A stretch of DNA of 64,000 nucleotides from Lachnospiraceae bacterium (GCA_015057665.1 SVDY01000001.1:248001-312000); one strand, 5' to 3'; shown: positions 10,101 to 18,650, counted from the stretch's first letter. Made by a program: numbers and translations. Notes: generated by a model from the letters alone, not told the origin.

Positions 10101-12702
10101 ACATGTAGAACATGCCGCCTGTCTGATAGATTCCACAGTCATTGCAGGAAACAATGGCTCCGCTGTTTAAATTCATACTGCCGCTCTTAATATGAACGGC
10201 AGCACCTGTACCTGCCGAACCATCGATTGCTCCCTGAATGGACACTCTGTGTTCTGTCATAGATTCATTGGTTGCGCCCGTGTTCTGATTACTAATATGA
10301 GATTCTGTCACGTAGTAGATTAATTGATGAGATTCCCTGTCATATACTGCCTGCCGTCCCACCATATCTCCCACCGGTTCTTCGTCATAGTCTGTGTCTG
10401 CATTTACACTTACCGGACCAATTTCATTTGGTTCGTATTCTCCGGCTGCCATACTGTCTTTTAAGGTAAAGCTGCCTCCATCGATGGAGATTAAAGTGTC
10501 TGCTGTATAGATTTTATGTCCGTTCAGGTCAAGAACAACATTTCTTCCAAATCCAATCTCCACGGCAGCATCCGTCTCTGTTGCATCCAGATCTGCCTCC
10601 AGTATGATTTCAATATTCTCATTCTGGCTGCTGTTCATCTGTGTCAGAAAATCATTCATATCTGATACTGTGATGCATGTAATGTCGCTGTAATCTGCCT
10701 GTACCAAAGTGAAAGCATATACAAGAGCCTCTTCATAACGAAGTTTTACTCTTTTGATGTTCTGATCAATGTCTGTATAAGTGGTCGCTGCGTAACCCGG
10801 ATCGATTACTTCATTGTTTTGATCAATCAGCTTGTAAATCCACTTTACATTGCTGGCAGAGACCTCTTCCGGAATTTCTGCCTGAATCGGTGTATCAAAA
10901 TTGATAACCAGATCTATATTTCCGGACGGAATGACCGTCTCTCCTTCTGCATTTTTAAAAATGATACTCAGGAAATGATTGGTCAGAATCATGGTAGATT
11001 CGGACCCTACTGCTTCCCGGATGCCTTCCTCCCAGACTGCAGCATTTCCATTATTGTTTTCTGTTGTTATAACAACATCTTCTATGTTATCACCTATATT
11101 GTGTGTAATCTCTATCTCAAGACCGCCGCTGTCTATGGCTGTTTTCCCTGATAATCTTAAAACTGCCATTACCCTGCTGTACCAGTCGGCGTAGTATTCA
11201 TCAGACACTACTCTTCCGGAACCGTCTTTGTCACCAAAAGAGATCTGATAGGTTCCATTGTTGGGATTATGAGAGGTCACAATGCCAAGGACCAGTTCAT
11301 TGGAACTCCAGCTTGTGGTACAGATTGTAATATCTCCCACATTTAATCCGGTTTCTCCAAGTCCTTTAAGCAGCCCTTGTTGATCCAGAGCATTCTGAAA
11401 ATCGGACAAACTATAGGATTCATCCCAAGGGATGCTTTCTTTATCGACACCGGCATAATAGAGACAGTAGTTGATAAAGTTCACATTCCATGCACCTGTA
11501 CCATCGCCGCCGGCCCACTGGTCAATCTTACTGATCCCGTCTGATTCTTCGTAGGAGATTAAGGTGTTGGCCACTGCAGCCACGTCAGCTGCCCAGCTTC
11601 CTGTAAGCTCAATACCTTCCGGAGCATAAGCATCATTGGCATATGTACTAATTGACGAATTGGCAGAAGAATCTGCATTCAAAGCAAATGTCATCAGTGG
11701 AGCCGCTCCTTCTGTCTGAAGAAGGAATTCATCTTCATCTGTAAAAAACACCATATTGCTTTCTATTTCTTCCAGCTCCGGATTCTTTGGAAGAATACCG
11801 TAACCCATAATCCGCTCATCATCCATATCATATGAGCGATAGATTACTTCATCATCCCCTGCATTTCCTTCGATTGTTTTAATCTGTTTCTTCGCTGCGT
11901 CTGTTTCTTCTCTTAGTAGTTCAGTTACGATTCCCACGTGGTCGCTGGCTGCATCTGCATCCCAGTTAAAAAAAATCAAATCTCCGGGAACCGGTTCGTA
12001 TTCTGCTGATTCTCTATATAAGTCATATTCTTCTTTGGATAAGGTCTGAATCCAGTTCTGACAGTTGGAATCCTGAGGCATTAACTGGGAATCCACACCT
12101 GCATAATGGAGACAGAAAGAGACATACATGGCACACCAGTGACCATAAGCATCGCCGTACCAGTCGCCATAGCGGGTATAACCCTTTGTCTTATTATCAT
12201 CTGTTACAATATAATTCTCTGTACTTTCTTTATATCCAAGCTGAGAGGCCGCAACAGAAAGAAGATCTTCTGCCCAGTTTCCTGTCAGTTCCTGTGGAAG
12301 AGTCTGTTCCCAGTCATCCGCCGTTTCAACATCTGCATTTTTATTGGAATAACAGAGCTTTGTATGTATATGTTCTTCCAGTCTGCATTCCAAAACTTTT
12401 ACATAACATTCTGTTCCATGTATCTGTTCCTGCTCTGTCTGTTCCTGTTCTGCCTCTGTTCCCGGTTCTCCCTGACTCTGACACTGACAGGCCAGTTCAA
12501 TCCGCATACAATCATCGTTATGAGTATGCTCTGCCTTGCCACAGTAAGTTGTACCGGATGCAGTAATCGCCGGAAGAGTCATGGCTTTTACAGTAAAAAA
12601 AACTGCCACAAATACCAACGCACATACGAAAGATTTCCATCCGGTTATGAACTTTTTCAGTTTTATATATCGTTCTATCTGCCCTGGCAACTTTCCTTCC
12701 AT
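7141..12702 (-). CDS. giant pilus-tip adhesin with CHAP domain, pseudo-CHAP domain, beta-helix and Cna-B repeats
   Basis: An 1853-residue sortase substrate. After a membrane signal (about 20-45) come Cys/His motifs (YCGKAEHTHNDDC, CRLEEHIHTKLCY), then a CHAP amidase-like domain with Cys190 (GHWCAMYVSFCL) and His255 (SDHVGIV). A second CHAP-like unit (about 365-530) has Asn in place of Cys (GAWNVNFINYCL) and no His (NELVLGIV), so it should be inactive. About residues 690-1180 form glycine-rich beta-helix repeats (GGYICGN, GGGI). Pilin-type isopeptide and Cna-B domains follow, then LPEAG, a hydrophobic helix and RKRA. Its place as first structural gene and its size suggest the tip adhesin. Start at 12702 is supported by GAGGGAG upstream. 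Confidence 0.85.
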   Translation of the reverse strand: MEGKLPGQIERYIKLKKFITGWKSFVCALVFVAVFFTVKAMTLPAITASGTTYCGKAEHTHNDDCMRIELACQCQSQGEPGTEAEQEQTEQEQIHGTECYVKVLECRLEEHIHTKLCYSNKNADVETADDWEQTLPQELTGNWAEDLLSVAASQLGYKESTENYIVTDDNKTKGYTRYGDWYGDAYGHWCAMYVSFCLHYAGVDSQLMPQDSNCQNWIQTLSKEEYDLYRESAEYEPVPGDLIFFNWDADAASDHVGIVTELLREETDAAKKQIKTIEGNAGDDEVIYRSYDMDDERIMGYGILPKNPELEEIESNMVFFTDEDEFLLQTEGAAPLMTFALNADSSANSSISTYANDAYAPEGIELTGSWAADVAAVANTLISYEESDGISKIDQWAGGDGTGAWNVNFINYCLYYAGVDKESIPWDESYSLSDFQNALDQQGLLKGLGETGLNVGDITICTTSWSSNELVLGIVTSHNPNNGTYQISFGDKDGSGRVVSDEYYADWYSRVMAVLRLSGKTAIDSGGLEIEITHNIGDNIEDVVITTENNNGNAAVWEEGIREAVGSESTMILTNHFLSIIFKNAEGETVIPSGNIDLVINFDTPIQAEIPEEVSASNVKWIYKLIDQNNEVIDPGYAATTYTDIDQNIKRVKLRYEEALVYAFTLVQADYSDITCITVSDMNDFLTQMNSSQNENIEIILEADLDATETDAAVEIGFGRNVVLDLNGHKIYTADTLISIDGGSFTLKDSMAAGEYEPNEIGPVSVNADTDYDEEPVGDMVGRQAVYDRESHQLIYYVTESHISNQNTGATNESMTEHRVSIQGAIDGSAGTGAAVHIKSGSMNLNSGAIVSCNDCGIYQTGGMFYMYGGYICGNRSAGSGGGINSTGDGTLGIKGGVIAANEAAIDGGAIYLEADSLYLYGGILSGNTCIEAGSGGGIFARGTSTLSVEGGYITNNRCSSEDYNAGGGGIFTTGQAVLKLKGGYITGNYVGGGGGGIRSSANQMIMSGGYICSNYAETAEGGGISLCTPCAGTITAGFINNNVTNTHEHWGGGGLFCANGDNDAGTYASFYITNALVTENNAGGYGGGVAGCSTGRTYICAKEGGAIFDNKAGEPDKVHLSGGTSWKSEDHLYATSSFLQYGYNDYFSAFNSIVGGTMLGDCPANWTGSVDGVPIQTQPDDTLISSYFMGLNSNPNVTGRQAAESLAKVYINGNESFTHGGGVLCNGYLLIGEIKEVEVYSRLRIHGTKALQSTEGDAPALEAGQFKFYVVNTDTGRTAATGTNNENGEISFDHMIPYTEEGVYRYRLYEDPEEGAGGIIMDTTEYEIMVTVEKIDCGTIQENVKKYRYEISDLKVIKKDSSGSETVRDFNPIDKDSLPVELTVTDGATFTNIVTPGTNVSVQKIWEGGSPDSGTAVQVQLYRNGEPYGAPVELTEANSWFYDWGQLPLSEIIDETEYKYTYSIQEVNVPAGYLPEYSVGSGTAKNEFWVPVTEGQLADGKEYMIVSPDRTYAFTPGSVNTTLTENDKTPISLVSESVTDENGVTYDHYVPVENVTENMIFQVGYTGWGNQVLKHKELPGNPMIGMDVYAHSSSDQIFDIQMRTDKAFFMYLNEIQIGNKWFDGAWHEMVEKYFALEYQSGKFVMVYRDSAQASRVPHLYTKAYSVGAVGLTFTITNKKIDVTQQRYSIEITKMSEKDANLLLTGAHFELYEADASGNPLLDGEEMIPLSFRKTTSGRYEYMDSTDQTEDIVTEGITVFGGKLVFANLPQGNYILRETIAPNGYDVIEDRVIRFDSTSGISMALNIADSPLEEDGFILPEAGGIGTGMYIYGGLLIILAAVLLLYKNTRKRA

Positions 12703-12722
12703 AGATGCTCCCTCATCTTTGT

Positions 12723-13313
12723 CTATCTGTTTCCCACAAAACCCCGGCTCTCCAATGGCCATATTCTATATATTAACTTTCCAACAATCTGTTCTTCTGC
12801 AACACATCCCACTGCTTCGCTCCGGCTGTCCACGGATACGGATCTGTGATCTCCCATAACGAAGATTCTTCCTTCCGGCACCTGATAAGGCATCTCAATA
12901 TCACATTCTCCTAATGCTTTATCCTGTACGTAGGATTCCTCCTGCAATTCGCCATTCAGATACAGATTTCCCTCTTTGTCCATTTCAACCCATTCACCGG
13001 CTGTGGCAATGACACGCTTAATCAAAACTTTATTGTTGTAATAAAAAGCCACAATATCGCCAAATTCGTACTCCCTGCTTTTAACGGAAACGACCACATC
13101 ATCCTCATGTAAAGACGGGGTCATGGAACTTCCATATATCTGAAGAACCGGCATCCACAATGTAGCAACCAATACCGCTATGGCACACACCATTGCAAGC
13201 ACGGATACTGTGCTCAATAGCATAGCCCGGTATCTTTCCCGGTAATTCAATCGGATTAATTCTGTTTTCCATTGAGCAGATGTAGGATAGCTCGTAATCT
13301 TTGCAGTTTTCAT
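12723..13313 (-). CDS. lepB: type I signal peptidase, pilus-associated
   Basis: A 196-residue membrane protease. One N-terminal membrane span (about 30-55), catalytic Ser in YGSSMTPSL, catalytic Lys in VLIKRVIATAGE, and box E as GDHRSVSVDSR (His where Asn is commonest). As first gene of the pilus operon, 20 bp before the adhesin, it is likely the dedicated peptidase or SipA-like chaperone for pilin precursors; unlike streptococcal SipA, both catalytic residues are present. The ribosome binding site is weak (GGTGTG). Confidence 0.9.
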   Translation of the reverse strand: MKTAKITSYPTSAQWKTELIRLNYRERYRAMLLSTVSVLAMVCAIAVLVATLWMPVLQIYGSSMTPSLHEDDVVVSVKSREYEFGDIVAFYYNNKVLIKRVIATAGEWVEMDKEGNLYLNGELQEESYVQDKALGECDIEMPYQVPEGRIFVMGDHRSVSVDSRSEAVGCVAEEQIVGKLIYRIWPLESRGFVGNR

Positions 13314-13320
13314 TTCACAC

Positions 13321-13370
13321 CATTAACATTATAGTTTATTTTTTAATTTGCGCACAAAAATGTAATGTCT
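13321..13370 (-). promoter_or_regulatory. leader element shared with the CotH gene (copy 1)
   Basis: On the + strand CATTAACATT (13321-13330) and AAAATGTAATGTCTAATT (from 13357) are separated by about 25 bp, next to the -10 box at 13377-13382. The same two blocks with 26-bp spacing lie upstream of the CotH gene (18472-18520). The blocks are imperfect inverted repeats and would sit in the 5' end of the mRNA. Confidence 0.6.
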
Positions 13371-13376
13371 AATTCA

Positions 13377-13404
13377 ATCATAGCAGATATCCTATGCATT
13401 GCAA
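13377..13404 (-). promoter_or_regulatory. predicted promoter of the pilus operon
   Basis: Read on the minus strand: -35 TTGCAA (13399-13404), 16-bp spacer, -10 TATGAT (13377-13382). It lies about 64 bp before the signal peptidase start. The CotH promoter has the same -35 and spacer. Confidence 0.65.
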
Positions 13405-13423
13405 GTTCTTTTTTCAGATAGTT

Positions 13424-13467
13424 TTAACTATTGTGTTAATTATTTAAAAAATTAACACAATAGTTAA
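13424..13467. repeat. 17-bp perfect inverted repeat upstream of the pilus promoter
   Basis: TTAACTATTGTGTTAAT (13424-13440) and its exact reverse complement (13451-13467) flank 10 A/T bases, 20 bp upstream of the predicted -35 box. No U-run follows on either strand, so a regulator site is more likely than a terminator. Confidence 0.6.
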
Positions 13468-13505
13468 CAAAGAAATTATTCCTAAATATGGAATTAACAA
13501 ACATA

Positions 13506-13540
13506 TTAAAAGAGGCCGTTTTTTAAACAGCCTCTTTTAA
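13506..13540 (-). terminator. terminator of the CotH gene
   Basis: AAAAGAGGC(T/C)GTTT stem with a short A-rich loop and a following TTTTAAT run on the minus strand, 39 bp after the CotH stop codon. Confidence 0.8.
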
Positions 13541-13578
13541 TCCTTCTGCTATAATACTTGCAGAAATATGTTGCTTTT

Positions 13579-16500
13579 TTATCTGGAAATACTCTGTCCC
13601 GCATTTCCTCTTCCATTTGATTTATAAGATAATTTGTAACCATTGGATGTTACTGTTACATTGGCATAGGTTGTATCTACTACTGTCGCAGTTCTTTCAA
13701 AATAATTAATCTTTACTTTACCGTCATATACAGTAATGGAACCGTCATTTGCCACATCAATAATATATACCTGTGTATCGTCTTTACCCATCTGTACGGT
13801 TCTGTCACCAACATAATACGATGCACTGGTAAGACCTACGTATCTTCCTGCGGTTGTAATGGTAAGTTCCATCTTCACCTGACCGAAGCCCTGACTGGCT
13901 TTGCCGTCTGCCCAAATATCGTAAGCATGTGTTGTATTGGAACTCCATTCATACTGCCCCATTTGTTTTTCCATAGTAATTACAATCGGTTTGGCAAGCG
14001 GTGTACCAGGAGTCATAACAGCCCCGGATTCTTCCTCTGCTTTTGCAGCATTAATTGTTATTTCTTTTGTTGCATAGCATGTGTTGTTATAATTGCTTAC
14101 TGCTTTTACCACTATGGTGCCTGCTTTTGTTCCTTTAAGAACGTTACCTGTCAATGTTCCATACCCTTTTCCACTGACAACAGACCATGTCACACTTGTG
14201 TCCGCAACATTTTTGTTTACAGATGCTTTTAATTCTACAGATTCCCCTTCTGTCATTTCGTTGACACTATCGATGGCAACAGTAAGATTTACCGGTAATA
14301 CCTCGATAGCCACCGTTGCAGTTTTATTATCGTATGTACTAGTGGCAGTAATCTGTACTTGTCCCGGTTTATGGGCAGTAATAATGCCATTGCTGCTTAC
14401 TGTTGCAACAGAGCTGTTGGATGTTTTCCATGTAACAGTCTTGTCCGGTACATTAGAAGGTGTAAACTGAGTTCCAATGGTCATAGATGACAGATCCGTC
14501 ATAGTCAACTCATCTTCTGTAAGAACCAATTCAAACTCATAGTTCATCTTTTCAACAGTAATCAGAATTGTATCTTTCATCATACTGTTCTCTTTGTTTG
14601 TCACAGTAATCACGGCAGTTCCTGTTCCAACTGCAGTGAGATTACCAAATGCATCCACTGTTGCAACTTTGTTATTTGATGAGGTCCATGTAAGAGATGG
14701 CATGTCTGCATCTTCCGGCATTACTTTTACAACAAGTTCAGTACTCTTTGTTTCTTCTAAAACCAGATTTCCACCCTGAATTTCCATGCTTTCTGCTCTT
14801 GGATTTGTGATTGTGATTTCTTTTGTTACATAGCACTCTGCATTGTAAACACTTTCCGCCTTTACAAGCACACTGCCGGCTTTTACGCCTGTCAATACAT
14901 TATTTTCTAATGTCGCATAATTTTCACCGCTGACGATTGTCCATGTAACAGCTTTTTCATACACATCTTTGTCAAAAACTGCTTCTAAAACAGTATTTTC
15001 TTTTGCTCTAATCTGATCTGCAGATTCAATTTCAATATTGAATTTTGCCGGAACAACTTCCATCACTACTGTGGCAGTCTTTCCATTGTATTCACTTGTT
15101 GCTGTAATCTCTACTGTTCCCGGTTTGTGAGCTGTAATAATACCATTATCATCCACTGTTGCAACCGTTTCATCAGAAGATATCCATATAACATTACTGT
15201 TTGGAATATTAGATGGTGTAAACACTATACCAATCGTGATAGAAGAAAGGTCTGTCATAGTTACAGATTCTCCAGAAAGTACAAATCCAATTTCATATTC
15301 CACTTCCGGTATTTCAGGCTCTTCTGTCGTCGGTTCTTCCGTTGTTGGTTCTTCCGTTGCCGGCTCTTCTGTCGTCGGTTCTTCCGTTGTTGGTTCTTCT
15401 GTTGTTGGTTCTTCTGTTGTCGGTTCTTCTGTCGTTGGTTCTTCCGTTGTTGGTTCTTCTGTTGTTGGTTCTTCTGTTGTCGGTTCTTCTGTCGTTGGTT
15501 CTTCGGTTGTCGGTTCTTCTGTTGTCGGTTCTTCCGGAACGATTGGATCGGAATCATCACTGATTGTTGTTGTTCCACAAAGATATGGAAGTACAACAGC
15601 CGCTCCGTCTTTTGCAACAACAAAAATATCTACTGTATTTGTTCCCGCATGAACGAAATCTGTCATGGAAGTCATTACGCCTTCCATGCTTCCGGCTTTT
15701 CCATTCATATATGCATATAAATATTCCGGGAGTTCTGTATCGGTAATCAGAACAGTATTATCTTCGTCAAATCCTTCTACTGTATAGTCCAGTGTATCCG
15801 CTGTAGCTGCAAAAAGAGGAATTTCATTTACATACACAAAATAATCCCCAGGGCCTCCAATGATCTGGTCGCCGTTCTTTGTAAGCCAGCTGAATTCTGT
15901 CACCTTGTCCGCTTCTTCCTGAGTCATGTCAAAGGTAAATCTGAATCTGGTAATGTTTCCAGGTGCAATGGTTGCCCAGGTACCTCTTTCTGCTTCAGAT
16001 GCATTCAGTACAACATCCTCTGTATTGCCATAATACTTGCCAAGAGTGGCGTCTGCTTCGTATTCAATTTTCTCTGCTGTATTTTCAGTTACATGGATTG
16101 TAACACTGCTTGTCAGACTTCCTGCTGCCGCAGTAATCACAGATGTTCCTTCCTTTACTGCTGTAACTTTACCGCTTGTTTCATCGAAAAGAACAGCGTC
16201 TCCTTCTACAGACCAGGATACAGGGCGTTCTCCTGCAGCCTGAACGTAGGTAACATCCTGTTTTGCCAAAATGTCAGCATAATTGCTGTCGGCTGCTCTC
16301 TTTGTCACTGTTAAAGTTCCTGTCTGATCATCTCCTGCTGCACATTCCTCCGGCAGATAAATACGGAATTGTTTGTTTCCATCCCCTCCAATGACCGTTC
16401 CTGCATTCCCTCTGCCGTTTGATTTGAAGGATACTTTATAGCCATTAGAAGTTTTTTCAATATTACTGTAAGAAGTATTTGTCACAGCAGAAACACGACC

Positions 16501-18435
16501 TTCGTAGGAAAGCTGAACAGATCCGTCATGGACTGTCACGGAACCATCTGTTCCAACGTCAACCACATACACCTGAACATTATTCTGTCCCATGACCGCA
16601 GTGGTATCTCCAATATAGTATGAGGAGGTTGTAAGGCCGACATAACGTCCGGATTCTGTCACCTGAATACTCTCTTTTACACTGCCAAATCCCTGAGAAG
16701 CTTCTCCGTCTTTCCAGATATCATAGGCATGGGAAGTCTCGGCACTCCAATCGTACTGTCCTCTCTGTCGTTCCATGGTAAGAGTAAACGGCTGCGCAAG
16801 AGCCACTCCCGGAATCTGAGTCTGAACGGCTCCTTTTTCCTGCACTTCTGTTCCGCTCTTTTCTCTGCCGCCATAACCGCCGTCCCAGATGTCTTCTACG
16901 TCTGTCTTTCTTTCAGCAGTACCTGTTGATACAAGAAAAGCCTCATAACTGTCATAAGTTTCTCCGGCTGCTCCGTCCCATCTGTTCCAGGAACCACTGA
17001 ACTTTTTGGAAACCTGATCTACATTCCACTGTTCATCAAGCCATGCCACACGTTCTGTAATAAAGTTCTTCACATAGGATACTTCTTTTTCAAAAGAGAG
17101 GGGTTCCCTTCCCATATCATAATCAGAAGCTTTACGAACAGACTGATCTCCCCAGATTTCAACATCGAGAGCATTCAGTTCTTTCACTTTGTCATAGCCT
17201 TCCGCAAATGTTGTTCCCATCCATGTTGGAAGAATCTCTTCCCTGATTTCCTTCCATCGTTTGATGACACGTTCTTCAAAATCTGTATTTTCAAATAATT
17301 CTTTGTAGTATTTTGTTTCTTTTGTAAGATAACCGGTGGTATTTGCAATGTCTCTGTATCCTTCAGAAGCCATCTGGCTGTAATCGCTTCTTCCAAATGC
17401 AATGTCAAAATCCCAGACAGGACCGGCATATACCTTACCGCCTTCTCGGAAATACAAATAAGTAGAAGAATAATAATTCTGATAGCCGAACCCAAAGTCA
17501 GGGTTTTTTGTCAGCTCATTAATAATATATGTGTCAACCCAGCTGTCCACGTCTATGTATTCTTCATAATTGGCTCCTGACATGACTGCAGCTTCCATTG
17601 CATTTAATTCATTTTCAATTACTTCTAATTCAGATGCCGCCAGGTCCTCCGGATCCGGATCCTTTGGCACATAGTTTACCTCATGGTTTGTGGTAAATGC
17701 ACCCGGTTCCCCATTTTCATAAGCACGTGCATCTGTTTCCACAATAATCTCTGTTATAATTCCGTCTCCGTTCTTATCCCGGTCTGCGCTGCTTTCCGGA
17801 ATTTCTGTACGGTAGGAATTTAATCCAACCTTTTCTGTAATCAGATAAATTCCTTCAAATGTGCCGTTTATACACAGAGCGATCAATTCACAGTCCGGCG
17901 TGCCCATTCCAAGCATGCAGGCAAGCTCATATGCCATATAGTTTCGAATATGAGTGGTATCTACCCAGTTTGCAACTAAGCACCAGGATTTTGCCTTGCC
18001 CATTCCGAGAATATTCTGTTTACTGTCAAACTTAATGTTATAAGGCTTCTTACCTGTTGCCATTCTCCAGCTGGAATTGCCCCGGCCTTTTGCTGTCAGC
18101 GGATATACTGTCTCCCCTGTTTCCTCGTCCACTGTAGCCGTAAGGTAAATATCGCTGCCTTTTCCCTCTGTATTGGTCAGTTCAAATTCAGCAATATTCT
18201 GTTTTGCTTCCTTGTCCGTTTTTAATGTAGTGTAGTTGTCCGTCTCTGCCATGACAAGATTCATAACAGGAATGTTGGCCATCTCTTTTATCTGGTCAAA
18301 TGTGTAAGTTACATCCGGCCCATAATCTGCCGCTTCTGCCTGCATAGTTCCAAATTCTGTCCATGATACAGATGTCAGCACCATAAGCACAGCCATTATG
18401 ATGGATAGAATTCTGTTTTTCTTTGGTAATCTCAT
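13579..18435 (-). CDS. secreted CotH-domain protein with Ig-like (BIG_2) domains and TEEPT repeats
   Basis: A 1618-residue exported protein. Signal peptide (residues 1-35); a CotH kinase-like domain (about 55-370) with GRGNSSWRMATGKKPYNIKF and VWDFDIAFGRSDY; a beta-rich module (about 541-690); Ig-like domains (DETSGKVTAVKEGTSVITA, SSDETVATVDDNGIITAHKP); 15 TEEPT repeats near 966-1041; further Ig-like domains; and a second copy of the beta-rich module at the C-terminus (about 1475-1618), which stops at GRGNAGQSISR, where the first copy continues with FRIYLPEEC. There is no LPXTG, SLH or dockerin anchor. CotH domains in secreted proteins of gut clostridia accompany surface or cellulosome-like structures; the substrate here is unknown. 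Strong ribosome binding site AAGGAGGAG. Promoter and leader resemble the pilus operon's. Confidence 0.85.
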   Translation of the reverse strand: MRLPKKNRILSIIMAVLMVLTSVSWTEFGTMQAEAADYGPDVTYTFDQIKEMANIPVMNLVMAETDNYTTLKTDKEAKQNIAEFELTNTEGKGSDIYLTATVDEETGETVYPLTAKGRGNSSWRMATGKKPYNIKFDSKQNILGMGKAKSWCLVANWVDTTHIRNYMAYELACMLGMGTPDCELIALCINGTFEGIYLITEKVGLNSYRTEIPESSADRDKNGDGIITEIIVETDARAYENGEPGAFTTNHEVNYVPKDPDPEDLAASELEVIENELNAMEAAVMSGANYEEYIDVDSWVDTYIINELTKNPDFGFGYQNYYSSTYLYFREGGKVYAGPVWDFDIAFGRSDYSQMASEGYRDIANTTGYLTKETKYYKELFENTDFEERVIKRWKEIREEILPTWMGTTFAEGYDKVKELNALDVEIWGDQSVRKASDYDMGREPLSFEKEVSYVKNFITERVAWLDEQWNVDQVSKKFSGSWNRWDGAAGETYDSYEAFLVSTGTAERKTDVEDIWDGGYGGREKSGTEVQEKGAVQTQIPGVALAQPFTLTMERQRGQYDWSAETSHAYDIWKDGEASQGFGSVKESIQVTESGRYVGLTTSSYYIGDTTAVMGQNNVQVYVVDVGTDGSVTVHDGSVQLSYEGRVSAVTNTSYSNIEKTSNGYKVSFKSNGRGNAGTVIGGDGNKQFRIYLPEECAAGDDQTGTLTVTKRAADSNYADILAKQDVTYVQAAGERPVSWSVEGDAVLFDETSGKVTAVKEGTSVITAAAGSLTSSVTIHVTENTAEKIEYEADATLGKYYGNTEDVVLNASEAERGTWATIAPGNITRFRFTFDMTQEEADKVTEFSWLTKNGDQIIGGPGDYFVYVNEIPLFAATADTLDYTVEGFDEDNTVLITDTELPEYLYAYMNGKAGSMEGVMTSMTDFVHAGTNTVDIFVVAKDGAAVVLPYLCGTTTISDDSDPIVPEEPTTEEPTTEEPTTEEPTTEEPTTEEPTTEEPTTEEPTTEEPTTEEPTTEEPTTEEPATEEPTTEEPTTEEPEIPEVEYEIGFVLSGESVTMTDLSSITIGIVFTPSNIPNSNVIWISSDETVATVDDNGIITAHKPGTVEITATSEYNGKTATVVMEVVPAKFNIEIESADQIRAKENTVLEAVFDKDVYEKAVTWTIVSGENYATLENNVLTGVKAGSVLVKAESVYNAECYVTKEITITNPRAESMEIQGGNLVLEETKSTELVVKVMPEDADMPSLTWTSSNNKVATVDAFGNLTAVGTGTAVITVTNKENSMMKDTILITVEKMNYEFELVLTEDELTMTDLSSMTIGTQFTPSNVPDKTVTWKTSNSSVATVSSNGIITAHKPGQVQITATSTYDNKTATVAIEVLPVNLTVAIDSVNEMTEGESVELKASVNKNVADTSVTWSVVSGKGYGTLTGNVLKGTKAGTIVVKAVSNYNNTCYATKEITINAAKAEEESGAVMTPGTPLAKPIVITMEKQMGQYEWSSNTTHAYDIWADGKASQGFGQVKMELTITTAGRYVGLTSASYYVGDRTVQMGKDDTQVYIIDVANDGSITVYDGKVKINYFERTATVVDTTYANVTVTSNGYKLSYKSNGRGNAGQSISR
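15310..15540. repeat. 15-bp tandem repeat encoding TEEPT units
   Basis: About fifteen 15-bp units (GGTTCTTCYGTTGTY on the + strand) code for the Glu/Pro/Thr linker of the CotH protein. The units are nearly identical, so copy number may vary between strains. Long open frames on the other strand are by-products of the repeat. Confidence 0.95.
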
Positions 18436-18471
18436 ACCTTCTCCTCCTTATTTATTTATACTCCTCCTGTA

Positions 18472-18520
18472 CATTAACATTTTTATTAATTATTATTTAT
18501 ATTATATAAAATGTAATGCT
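18472..18520 (-). promoter_or_regulatory. leader element shared with the pilus operon (copy 2)
   Basis: CATTAACATT (18472-18481) and AAAATGTAATGCT (18508-18520) with 26-bp spacing repeat the layout at 13321-13370. As there, the element follows directly after the -10 box on the transcribed side. Confidence 0.6.
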
Positions 18521-18528
18521 TAATTTAA

Positions 18529-18556
18529 ATAATACCAGATTGGCAGGTTTTTGCAA
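18529..18556 (-). promoter_or_regulatory. predicted promoter of the CotH gene
   Basis: Minus strand: -35 TTGCAA (18551-18556), 16-bp spacer, -10 TATTAT (18529-18534), about 94 bp before the start codon. Confidence 0.65.
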
Positions 18557-18620
18557 GCCTAATCGATAAAAATGTGTCTCGCTTGCGAGGCACTGCGCTA
18601 CCGCGCAGCTGAATTGCAGC

Positions 18621-18650
18621 AAAAAAAAGACGATTTCCGCAAAAATCGCC
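18621..18650 (-). terminator. terminator after the GntR gene
   Basis: GGCGATTT TTGCGG AAATCGTC stem followed by eight T on the minus strand, 30 bp beyond the GntR stop. Confidence 0.85.

Noticed and set aside
9343..10170. 275-codon + strand open frame
   Set aside because: Antisense to the glycine-rich beta-helix of the adhesin; low-complexity S/I/T/C composition and no ribosome binding site.
15236..15652. Long + strand frames rich in VVGSS and similar repeats, and a minus frame of KNQQ repeats
   Set aside because: They are alternate readings of the 15-bp TEEPT-coding repeat inside the CotH gene; the true frame has a signal peptide and domains on both sides.
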